From Lysobacteraceae bacterium (GTDB taxonomy: Bacteria; Pseudomonadota; Gammaproteobacteria; DSM-19610), in contig JAIVHA010000263.1 of assembly GCA_020201295.1 (NCBI GenBank), positions 1 through 6,444 of the forward strand: a stretch of 6,444 nucleotides of DNA, written 5' to 3'. The stretch's first letter is position 1; each line of letters starts with the position of its first letter. The translations under genes were made by a program, and so were the position numbers. The notes under the pieces were generated by a model. That model saw nothing but the letters and a program-made list of their open reading frames with translations. It did not search any database and was not told the DNA's origin. Below are positions 1 through 6,359 of the stretch, piece after piece.

Positions 1-114
1 GCCGAGGGGTGCGTAGCGCTGGCCACAGCGACCACACTGGAGCTCTCCGGCATTGAGCAGCGCCGCCTGCACGCGGGCGACGGTGTGGCAGCTGGGGCAG
101 AGGGTAAAAATCAT
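1..114 (-). CDS. zinc-ribbon (MJ0042/DUF3426-type) protein, N-terminal part
   Basis: Only the first 38 codons are inside the window; the gene runs off the left edge. The protein starts MIFTLCPSCHTVARVQAALL and has two CxxC knuckles, C6/C9 and C27/C30, separated by 17 residues. This is the layout of the MJ0042-type zinc ribbon found at the N-terminus of DUF3426 proteins. In many gammaproteobacteria such a protein is encoded just downstream of prmA, ahead of dusB and fis, and the position here agrees. The family's function is not established; the rest usually contains a membrane segment and a DUF3426 domain, which cannot be seen here. It is separated from prmA by a 174-bp gap that holds REP repeats. 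The ATG at 114 is the natural start because the first zinc knuckle follows almost at once. Confidence 0.8.
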   Translation of the reverse strand, partial: MIFTLCPSCHTVARVQAALLNAGELQCGRCGQRYAPLG

Positions 115-157
115 GGTAGGGTCGAGTTTGACAGGTTATGGTCCATCAGGCATCCGG

Positions 158-251
158 ACAGGTCGGGCTTGTAGGTCGGACTGTAGGTCGGACTTCAGTC
201 CGACAACAGCATGAACACCACCAACCCCGTCGGGCTGAAGCCCGACCTACA
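158..251. repeat. REP cluster, GTAGGTCGG family, with inverted partner
   Basis: Units of the form GTAGGTCGG(A/G)CTTCAG(C/T)CCGAC are stacked here. A headless piece lies at 161-170, a truncated unit GTAGGTCGGACT at 171-182, and a full unit at 183-205 that begins with the same 12 bases. A full unit in the opposite orientation lies at 229-250. Each full unit folds into a short hairpin (GTCGG-CTTCAG-CCGAC), and the two opposed units can pair into a larger one, so the RNA could act as a 3' barrier or terminator for prmA. The GTAG head followed by a hairpin matches REP sequences recognised by REP-associated tyrosine transposases. Positions 115-157 and 252-288 show nothing further except the degenerate unit at the prmA stop. 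Confidence 0.8.
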
Positions 252-1010
252 GGGTGGCATGGTCAAGGGGCATCCTTGAAGGTCGACTTCAGCCCGCCGG
301 GTTCCTCTTCTCCCCCGCCAGGCACACCCAGCCATCCTGTTCCAGTACCGGGTCGAAACGGATCCAGGGTTCGTAGGCCGCCATCACCGCCTGCGCCTGT
401 TCGGCGAGGATGTTGGCCAGCAGCATATCCACCGGGTCAGCGGGAAGATCCTCCGGCCGACACAGCGCCAGCCGCTCGGCCACGCCGTTGCGCGCCGCGT
501 TCTCGCGGCTGGCCCAGAGGGCCTGGTCGTCGATGTCGGTACCCCAGGCATGGGCCGCACCCAGCTTCAGGGCCGCGATGGCCAGGATGCCGGAGCCACA
601 GCCGAAATCCAGCACCTGCTGCCCGCTGGGCGGGTGTCCATCCAGCCATGCCAGGCACTGGGCGGTGGTAGGGTGCGTGCCGGTGCCGAAGGCCAGGCCG
701 GGATCCAGGTCCAGCACCACCGCCTGTTCATCCACCGGCGCCGCCATGCCCGTGGGCACCACCCACAGGTGTTGGCCGAAGCGCATGGGCTGAAAGTAGT
801 CCATCCAGGCCCGTTCCCAATCGCGGTCCTCCAGGGTCTCCACCTGCACGCGCGCCGCGGTTCCGGCACCGAAGCGTTCCGCCAGGGCCTCGCGTGCCTC
901 CGCGCAGCGGATGGGATCATCGAACAGGGCCACCACGCGGGTGTCGGTCCAGAGGGGCGTGTCGCCCGGGTCGGGTTCGAAGATGGGCTGGTCGGCGGCG
1001 TCGAGGAAGG

Positions 1011-2401
<1,391 letters not shown>

Positions 2402-2402
<1 letters not shown>

Positions 2403-2842
2403 CATTCGATCACGAACATGGGTTGGCCGAACTCCACCGGACCGCCGTTCTCGGCCAGGATGGCCTGCACCACCCCGGCCTTGTCCGACTCGATCTGGTT
2501 GAGCATCTTCATGGCTTCGATGATGCACAGGGTATCGCCCACGTTCACCCGCTGGCCCACCTCGACGAAGGCCTTGGCGCCCGGCGAGGATGCGCGATAG
2601 AAGGTGCCCACAATGGGTGAATTCACCGTATGGCCGGCGGGTGCCGCCGGTTCGGCGACAGCGGGGGCGGCCGGTGCGGCGACAGCGGGCGCGGCCGGGG
2701 GCGCCTGCATCAGCACCTGGGGCGCGGCGTTCTGGGCATAACGACTGATGCGCACCGATTCCTCGCCCTCGTGGATCTCGATTTCGGCGATGCCGGATTC
2801 TTCCAGCAACTCAATGAGTTTTTTGACTTTTCGGATGTCCAT
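2402..2842 (-). CDS. accB: biotin carboxyl carrier protein of acetyl-CoA carboxylase, AccB
   Basis: AccB carries the biotin that AccC carboxylates and that the AccA/AccD transferase uses to make malonyl-CoA. The start MDIRKVKKLIELLEESGIAE at 2842 is the family start and gives 146 residues, close to the usual length. An N-terminal helical and beta segment (1-35) is followed by a flexible Ala/Pro linker (about 39-70). The biotinyl domain (about 72-146) has the thumb ASSPGAKA (84-91) and the biotin site EAMKM, with K112 the modified lysine. A Shine-Dalgarno-like AAGGGA (2847-2852) lies a few bases before the start and overlaps the aroQ stop. Eight bases separate it from aroQ and it overlaps accC by one base, so the genes are surely co-transcribed. 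It looks fully intact. Confidence 0.97.
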
Positions 2843-2850
2843 GACGTCCC

Positions 2851-3306
2851 TTACGCAACCGGATTCGGTGTGGATAGATAATCGATGGCGGCCTGCAGCG
2901 CCAGCCCGTAGCCCAGGGCCCCGAGACCGCTGATGACCCCCATGGCGATGTCGGAGAAATAGGAGTGGCGGCGAAAGTCCTCGCGGCCATGCACATTGGA
3001 CAGGTGCACCTCTATGAAAGGTATGTCCACGGCCTTGAGGGCGTCGCGCAGGGCGACGCTGGTATGGGTGAAGGCCGCGGGATTGATCAGGATGAAGCCC
3101 ACCCCCTCGCCGCGCGCGGCGTGGATGCGGTTGATGAGCTCGTGCTCGGCATTGGACTGCAGGCAGTGCAGCTCCGCCCCCGCCTGGCGGGCCTGCGCCT
3201 CCAGGCGCCGCTCGATGGCCGCCAGCCCCACCGCTCCGTAGATCCCCGGCTCGCGGGTGCCCAGCAGGTTCAGGTTGGGGCCGTTCAAAAGGAGGATGGT
3301 CGCCAA
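2851..3306 (-). CDS. aroQ: type II 3-dehydroquinate dehydratase AroQ
   Basis: AroQ converts 3-dehydroquinate to 3-dehydroshikimate, the third step of the shikimate pathway. The protein is 151 residues, normal for the type II dodecameric enzyme. Family residues are visible: N11 in NGPNLNLLG, R18 and catalytic Y23 in TREPGIYG, N75 and H81 in INPAAFTHTS, H101 in EVHLSN and R112/R113 in FRRHS. The start codon is TTG (3306-3304) and yields MATILLLNGPNLNLLG, exactly where the family begins. No ATG would fit, and a weak AGGCGG-like site lies upstream. It is first in the operon aroQ-accB-accC-prmA, a common gammaproteobacterial order. It looks intact. Confidence 0.96.
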   Translation of the reverse strand: MATILLLNGPNLNLLGTREPGIYGAVGLAAIERRLEAQARQAGAELHCLQSNAEHELINRIHAARGEGVGFILINPAAFTHTSVALRDALKAVDIPFIEVHLSNVHGREDFRRHSYFSDIAMGVISGLGALGYGLALQAAIDYLSTPNPVA

Positions 3307-3350
3307 GGTTACCGCCTGATCCCGGCAGGATCGTGAATGATTGGGACGCT

Positions 3351-3378
3351 ATTATCCGCAAACCATACGCCTTGTCCA
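3351..3378 (-). promoter_or_regulatory. sigma70-type promoter for aroQ-accBC-prmA
   Basis: On the minus strand TGGACA (3378-3373; 5 of 6 to TTGACA) is followed after 16 bases by GATAAT (3356-3351; 5 of 6 to TATAAT). Transcription would start near 3344 and leave a leader of roughly 38 bases before the TTG start of aroQ. Position and spacing fit the operon. No operator-like repeat is seen in the leader. Confidence 0.6.
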
Positions 3379-3411
3379 GTTTCAGGCCAAAGCAGGGGGT
3401 GCGGGGGCGTA

Positions 3412-3437
3412 TCGCGGCTGGCGCCGCTCCTACAGTG
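3412..3437 (-). repeat. REP unit (GTAGGAGCGGC family)
   Basis: The minus strand reads CACTGTAGGAGCGGC, then GCCA, then GCCGCGA, a hairpin headed by GTAG. It is nearly the same as the unit fused into accC and as each arm of the palindrome at 5413-5466. It sits upstream of the aroQ promoter, which is a normal place for a REP. Confidence 0.85.
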
Positions 3438-3456
3438 CGGGTGCGAGGCAGAAGAC

Positions 3457-3552
3457 GGGGTCGGACCAAGACAACCTTCTGAATAACATGAAAAATAAAG
3501 CCAAAAATGCGGCATTTCAGAGCTTAGACCGGCATTTTCGCCCCCAAAATCG
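3457..3552 (+). repeat. 93-bp GTCGGACCA repeat, copy 1
   Basis: The copy starts GGGGTCGGACCAAGACAA and ends near CCCCCAAAATCG. It aligns along its whole length, with few gaps, to the copy at 4015-4107: shared blocks include GTCGGACCA, TCTGAA, GAAA-ATA, GCC--AAATG, GCTTA and TTTTCG. It is AT-richer than its surroundings and has no open frame. It lies in the 345-bp stretch between aroQ and the toxin remnant. Apart from the promoter, the REP and a possible operator, the rest of that stretch (3553-3626) shows nothing. Confidence 0.65.
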
Positions 3553-3626
3553 AGCCTTCAAGCCTCATCAGCCGTCGCTTTCTCCCCCGACTCGACAGGC
3601 CAGCCACAGCCATCGGTTACAAAAGG

Positions 3627-3652
3627 CACACATTGTGTTGTAAAAAAACACA
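3627..3652 (+). promoter_or_regulatory. possible operator of the toxin/antitoxin remnant
   Basis: ACACA-T-TGTGT (3628-3638) is an 11-base palindrome. It overlaps a second inverted repeat, TGTGTT (3634-3639) / AACACA (3647-3652), which runs into the toxin start codon. Autoregulated toxin-antitoxin operons usually have such repeats at the start. No convincing Shine-Dalgarno site is seen, and a -10/-35 pair is weak at best. Confidence 0.35.
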
Positions 3653-3792
3653 TGAAACCCATCTCATGGAATCCGGAAAAGAACGCTTTTCTGAAGGCCG
3701 AGAGAGGGGTCTCATTTGAGGATGTGGTGTTCCACATCATGGCGGGCGACATCCTCGAAACGATTGAGCATCCAAACCAGGAACGTTACCCG
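3652..3792 (+). pseudogene. BrnT/DUF497-like toxin, N-terminal remnant
   Basis: The first 47 codons (MKPISWNPEKNAFLKAERGV, then SFEDVVFHIMAGDILETIEHPNQERYP) match the N-terminus of small toxins of the BrnT/DUF497-like type. These are RNase-like proteins of about 90 residues that begin with a W-N-P/A-E-K-N motif and go on to a GQRI-type strand after the Pro. Here homology stops at the Pro near 3790. The frame then carries on to 3960 as PRHRNGIKNTPRP and so on, which is the neighbouring antitoxin read out of frame. About half the toxin, with most of its beta sheet, is missing, so it should be inactive. The family call rests on motif recollection. Confidence 0.6.
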
Positions 3793-3989
3793 CCAAGACA
3801 CAGAAACGGCATCAAGAATACGCCGAGGCCATGCTCAGGAAAGACGCCCGGATCAATATTCGGCTCTCTTCCAAGGATCTTCGGGGCCTGCAGAAAAAGG
3901 CCCTTGCCGAGGGTATTCCATACCAGACCCTGGTCGCCAGCATCCTTCACAAGTATGTAGAGGGTCGCCTGCACGAAAACGACCGCTAA
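3792..3989 (+). pseudogene. CopG/BrnA-like antitoxin, C-terminal remnant
   Basis: In the frame of 3792 the DNA encodes AKTQKRHQEYAEAMLRKDAR, then INIRLSSKDLRGLQKKALAEGIPYQTLVASILHKYVEGRLHENDR and TAA (3987-3989). The RINIRLSSKDLRGLQKKA strand-helix and the IPYQTLVASILHKY helix are typical of ribbon-helix-helix antitoxins that pair with this toxin type. The N-terminal part and start codon are missing, and no ATG or GTG with a ribosome-binding site precedes the DNA-binding strand; the internal ATG at codon 13 could give a shorter product. It joins the toxin remnant in a +2 frame, so one deletion of a few hundred bases removed the toxin's end and the antitoxin's beginning. Confidence 0.65.
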
Positions 3990-3990
3990 A

Positions 3991-4016
3991 CCAGGCTCCG
4001 GGTCCAGGCTCCGGGT
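3991..4016 (+). repeat. 13-bp tandem duplication
   Basis: CCAGGCTCCGGGT occurs twice without interruption (3991-4003, 4004-4016). It starts one base after the antitoxin stop codon and ends in the head of the second 93-bp repeat. The AGGCTCCG core also appears at 4858-4865, behind the Uma2 gene. Confidence 0.85.
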
Positions 4017-4107
4017 CGGACCAGCGCAAGTATCTGAACAAAAAAGAAATATAGCCCTGAAATGGCTGTTTTCGAGGCTTACAAGCCCGTTTTCGGCCTC
4101 AAATTCA
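4015..4107 (+). repeat. 93-bp GTCGGACCA repeat, copy 2
   Basis: It begins GTCGGACCAGCGCAAG and ends near CCTCAAATTC, parallel to copy 1 in both direction and length. Copies 1 and 2 bracket the toxin/antitoxin remnant. It starts about 25 bp after the antitoxin stop. Positions 4108-4245 to the right show no gene and no clear structure. Confidence 0.65.
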
Positions 4108-4245
4108 CCGGATAAGCCCGTCCGATTGAACCCGTCCCGTGATGACACGCCAAGCGCCAACCTTCCCCTTGCATCAATCCTCACTCCGATATAGATTTCC
4201 AACCGTGACAGGGACGTCGGATGCGCGGATAGGGACATCATGCGC

Positions 4246-4333
4246 GGCGGGATTGGAGGCTCAAGCGCAGGCGGGCTTCGAATCCCCACTCGCCACATCC
4301 CGCCAGGGGTGCATGCAGGGAAGCCTGCACCCC
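4246..4333 (+). other. structured leader upstream of the Uma2 gene
   Basis: Two strong inverted repeats follow each other. GGCGGGAT (4246-4253) pairs with ATCCCGCC (4297-4304) around 43 bases. Then GGGGTGCA (4306-4313) pairs with TGCACCCC (4326-4333); the inner GCAGG/CCTGC (4315-4319/4324-4328) offers a longer bulged stem with a GAAG loop. The second hairpin ends 30 bases before the Uma2 ATG, so it would lie in the mRNA leader. I recognise no known riboswitch or tRNA. It could also be terminal structure of a small mobile element. Confidence 0.45.
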
Positions 4334-4363
4334 GGTCACACCCTTTCCTCCCGGGAGCGGCCC

Positions 4364-4843
4364 ATGTCGACACGCGCCCAGGACATCCTGCAACGCCATC
4401 GCCTGAACGTGGACGAGTACCATCGCATGGGCCGGGCAGGCATCCTTCCGGAAGACAGCCGCGTGGAACTGATCAATGGAGAGATCATCGACACGGCGCC
4501 GATTGGAAGCCGGCACGCTGCCGCCGTGAAGCAACTCATGCGCCTGCTCGACCGTGGCGTTGGCGACCATGCCATCGTTTCGGTACAGGATCCCATCCAG
4601 CTGGACGACCACACCGAACCCCAACCCGACCTCGCCTTGCTGCGCCCGCGTACGGACTACTACAAAACCGCCCGCGCCGGCATCCCCGAGGCCTGGCTGG
4701 TGGACCTGGGAGCGAGTATCTTCGCCCGCTACCACGAAGCCGGCCCTGACGGATACCACCGCAACGAGGCGATCACGGACCTGCAACGGGTCGGTATCGC
4801 AACCCTGCCCGGCGTTGCACTCGATCTGCACGGATTATTCTGA
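4364..4843 (+). CDS. Uma2 (DUF820) family PD-(D/E)XK-fold protein, core deleted
   Basis: The family has a restriction-endonuclease-like fold and unknown cellular role; it is abundant in bacteria with much mobile DNA. The start MSTRAQDILQRHRLNVDEYH at 4364 has GGGAG (4353-4357) six bases upstream. Family blocks are clear: DSRVELINGEIID (31-43), PIGSRHAAAV (46-55), VSVQDPIQLDDHTEPQPDLALLRPR (72-96) with the catalytic-type D89, then RAGIPEAWLVDL (104-115) and LPGVALDL (148-155). The protein is 159 residues against about 190. Between DYYKTA (98-103) and RAGIPE about 30 residues are gone, including the V-E-V-S-D strand and the K-x-x-x-Y-A helix, which hold the catalytic E-x-K. It therefore probably lacks nuclease activity. 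The frame stays open, so a product may still be made. Confidence 0.85.
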   Translation: MSTRAQDILQRHRLNVDEYHRMGRAGILPEDSRVELINGEIIDTAPIGSRHAAAVKQLMRLLDRGVGDHAIVSVQDPIQLDDHTEPQPDLALLRPRTDYYKTARAGIPEAWLVDLGASIFARYHEAGPDGYHRNEAITDLQRVGIATLPGVALDLHGLF

Positions 4844-4851
4844 GCAGCGAT

Positions 4852-4864
4852 GGAGCCAGGCTCC
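4852..4864 (+). terminator. small hairpin behind the Uma2 gene
   Basis: GGAGCC-A-GGCTCC forms a 6-bp stem beginning 8 bases after the stop codon. The one-base loop must open to fold and no T run follows, so it is a poor intrinsic terminator at best. Confidence 0.25.
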
Positions 4865-4865
4865 G

Positions 4866-5090
4866 TTGGATTCTCCTGGTCAATTCCATTCTCTGTAGCC
4901 TCGAAGCCGATCCCGTCGACGCCGGGACTGCCTCGCTTGGCACAGACAAGCCGCCAGGCGTGACTGCTCTCTTGCTGTCTGGAAACTCACGCCCCCGCGT
5001 TGCCACGACGCCGCTTCCTCACCTCCTCATGCTACCAGGGCGTACGGGCAACTCCCCGGACGGGACTTTAACCCGCTAGATTTACTGCTG
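4866..5090 (-). mobile_element. possible group II intron fragment (domain I-like region)
   Basis: Read on the minus strand, this stretch has no coding frame but many stem elements and phrases such as GTTAAAGTCCCGTCCGGGGA, GTTGCCCGTACG, GGTAGCATGAGGAGGTGAGG, GTCGTGGCAACGC and TCACGCCTGGCG. I associate these with the domain I region upstream of the reverse transcriptase in bacterial group II introns. Helices include GGCGTGA (4957-4963)/TCACGCC (4987-4993), GCTTG (4935-4939)/CAAGC (4947-4951) and CGGG (5061-5064)/CCCG (5072-5075). No reverse transcriptase and no domain V hairpin are present, so it would be a dead remnant. Edges are approximate. The identification rests on memory of sequence style and needs a covariance search. 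Confidence 0.4.
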
Positions 5091-5142
5091 TTACTGCGAA
5101 CGGACCGTTACCAATTTTCTGGTCCAGGCAACCTTAGAGGCC

Positions 5143-5238
5143 GCTTTTCACCCGCAAAAACGGCACTCTAAGGCAAAAAACAGCCCGTTTTTACCCGAAA
5201 AACCATGGCTTTTCATAATCATGGCCTGGTCCGACCCC
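5143..5238 (-). repeat. 93-bp GTCGGACCA repeat, copy 3
   Basis: On the minus strand it starts GGGGTCGGACCAGGCCATG and ends near GGGTGAAAAGC, about 93 bases from the GTCGG head. Its second half aligns with copy 2: CGGGCTGTTTT, GCCTTA, GCCGTTTT and TGAAAA. It overlaps no gene. Positions 5091-5142 to its left show nothing recognisable. Confidence 0.55.
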
Positions 5239-5252
5239 ACCGACCTTCCCAC

Positions 5253-5315
5253 GACAAGGCGCTTGAAGACTCCTTGCGGAAGATCATACGTGAAGAACTG
5301 AAGCGAGCGGGCTAG
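5253..5315 (+). pseudogene. possible C-terminal tail of a lost small protein
   Basis: In this frame the DNA reads DKALEDSLRKIIREELKRAG then TAG. The charged amphipathic helix is protein-like and resembles tails of small antitoxin or regulator proteins. It has no start and upstream it meets the 93-bp repeat 15 bases away. It may be chance. Positions 5316-5412 beyond it show nothing. Confidence 0.25.
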
Positions 5316-5412
5316 CGGTTCGAGGATTATCCCGATAGTTGCAATACATTCTGTGGCACGAAGCATGAAGCCCCTGCACTGGAATGCACCGGCAGTGCGG
5401 TTCGGCGCGGGC

Positions 5413-5466
5413 ACTGTAGGAGCGGCGCGAGCCGCGAACATTCGCGGCTCGCGCCGCTCCTACAGT
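5413..5466. repeat. double REP unit, near-perfect palindrome (GTAGGAGCGGC family)
   Basis: Two 26-base arms (5413-5438 and 5441-5466) are exact inverse complements around a 2-base spacer. Each arm begins ACTGTAGGAGCGGC and contains its own small hairpin GCGGC-GCGA-GCCGC. This is the head-to-head REP pair (BIME) form. As DNA or RNA it would make a very stable cruciform or hairpin and could block transcription from either side. Between it and vapC (5467-5582) only the repeat head at 5559-5577 is recognisable. Confidence 0.9.
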
Positions 5467-5558
5467 AGAGATTCTGCCATGATCGGGTTAACCGTCATTG
5501 CCCCTTTCTTGATCTCTTTCTTGCAGCCCCCCTTAAAGACCATAGTCATGACCATGCC

Positions 5559-5577
5559 ATGGCCTGGTGCGACCCCG
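5559..5577 (-). repeat. GTCGGACCA repeat head, copy 4 (partial)
   Basis: On the minus strand GGGGTCGCACCAGGCCATG differs by one base from the first 19 bases of copy 3. Beyond this head the sequences diverge. It begins 6 bases after the vapC stop codon. Confidence 0.5.
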
Positions 5578-5582
5578 ATCTT

Positions 5583-6011
5583 CTACAACCTGACCAGGTG
5601 GCGTGGCTCCGCGCCCCGCACCGCATGCAAGGCGATGCCGCGATCGAACGTCACCAGACGCCCCTCGTTGCGCACTGCAAGGGCGAGCAGATAAACATCG
5701 CTTACCTGGCGCGACCCGAGAATCGCCTCCCAGGCGACGGTATCCGACGCCAGCAGGCTTACTGAATCCGGCCAGAACCGATGATGGGGTGTTCCCGCGG
5801 CTTCGACCAGACGCGCGGCCACCACGGCCGCCGCGAGCGGATTGGGATATCCGGATTGAGACATAATGCGGATACACCCATTCTGCGTCAGCGGGCAAGA
5901 TGCCCAACCGTGGCCGATGTTGCCGGCGAGCCATTGCGTGGCCGCCACATGATGAACATGATCGATGTCCAGCAAGGCGATCAGCACATTCACATCGAGC
6001 AAGGCGCGCAT
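5583..6011 (-). CDS. vapC: VapC-type PIN-domain toxin RNase
   Basis: PIN-domain toxins cut RNA with a metal-bound acidic cluster. This protein is 142 residues, of normal length. It begins MRALLDVNVLIALLD with the first acidic residue at D6 and has D105 in SDVYLLALAV and D123 in VTFDRGI. The middle block CPLTQNGCIRIMS (39-51) has Gln43 where many VapC proteins have Glu; I recall TQNG as common in this subfamily, so it is not clearly a defect. The ATG at 6011 shares its A with the vapB stop TGA, the classic translational coupling of toxin to antitoxin. It appears intact. Confidence 0.92.
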   Translation of the reverse strand: MRALLDVNVLIALLDIDHVHHVAATQWLAGNIGHGWASCPLTQNGCIRIMSQSGYPNPLAAAVVAARLVEAAGTPHHRFWPDSVSLLASDTVAWEAILGSRQVSDVYLLALAVRNEGRLVTFDRGIALHAVRGAEPRHLVRL

Positions 6012-6259
6012 CAGATGCCATCCTGATCACGCAGTTCGTCGATCGCTTCGTTGCTCACCAGACCACCGCGCGACGCAAACGGCCGGAAACCGTAACACCC
6101 CTCCGGTTCACGCACACCCTGACCGGCCTCGGGTGGTGGCTGGGTCAGCGCCCGGCGTACAAGATCCGACACCACCTGACCGGCCGTCCTGCCCTCGCGA
6201 CGGGCCAGTTCCTTCGCCGCCTGGAGCACTTCGTCATCGATGTCGAGCGTGGTTCTCAT
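6011..6259 (-). CDS. vapB: VapB-type ribbon-helix-helix antitoxin
   Basis: VapB binds and neutralises VapC and represses their operon. From the ATG at 6259 it has 82 residues. MRTTLDIDDEVLQAAKELAR gives the DNA-binding strand and first helix of a ribbon-helix-helix domain (about 1-42). The tail, with VREPEGCYGFRPFASRGGLVSNEAIDELRDQ (56-86 if read from the longer upstream ATG at 6280, 49-79 from this start), is the toxin-binding region usual for this subfamily. I chose 6259 because MRTTLDID is the family start and CGGGGG lies a few bases upstream. It is followed by vapC with a one-base overlap. It appears intact. Confidence 0.9.
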   Translation of the reverse strand: MRTTLDIDDEVLQAAKELARREGRTAGQVVSDLVRRALTQPPPEAGQGVREPEGCYGFRPFASRGGLVSNEAIDELRDQDGI

Positions 6260-6280
6260 GGCAACCCCCGAATGATGCAT

Positions 6281-6311
6281 AGATGCTAGCGCATCTGATG
6301 CGGCGCTTCAA
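6281..6311 (-). promoter_or_regulatory. vapBC promoter with operator over the -10 box
   Basis: On the minus strand TTGAAG (6311-6306) and TAGCAT (6288-6283) are 17 bases apart. AGATGC (6281-6286) and GCATCT (6291-6296) form an inverted repeat across the -10 element, where a VapB-VapC complex would be expected to repress. Further GATGC copies lie close by. The -10 box is only a moderate match. Confidence 0.5.
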
Positions 6312-6359
6312 GGAGGAGTCAAGTGTAGCGGGGCCGGACCATGACAGCTTACTCGAAGG

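Noticed and set aside
158..251. CRISPR-like array from repeated GTAGGTCGG units
   Set aside because: Units are palindromic, adjoin without uniform spacers and appear in both orientations, as REPs do.
2843..3469. Upstream in-frame extension of accB through aroQ
   Set aside because: It is aroQ read in another frame; MDIRKVKKL with AAGGGA before it is the accB start.
3457..4107. Integron cassette with attC sites, given toxin-antitoxin genes between repeats
   Set aside because: The repeats show no RYYYAAC/GTTRRRY core sites or attC-type folding, and no integrase is present.
4271..4294. tRNA-like T-arm (GGGCTTCGAATCCCC followed by ACTCGCC)
   Set aside because: No matching acceptor, D or anticodon arms, no CCA end, and the T stem has a mismatch; at most a fragment.
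3786..4373. 195-codon minus-strand frame across the antitoxin remnant and leader
   Set aside because: No recognisable domain; it crosses a repeat and the antisense of a clear antitoxin fragment.
5460..5555. 31-codon minus-strand frame starting MVMTMVFKGGCKKE
   Set aside because: No family similarity, and its stop is created by the REP palindrome; too short to support.
5583..5866. Plus-strand frames opposite vapC
   Set aside because: Arg/Pro-rich shadows of a clear PIN-domain gene.
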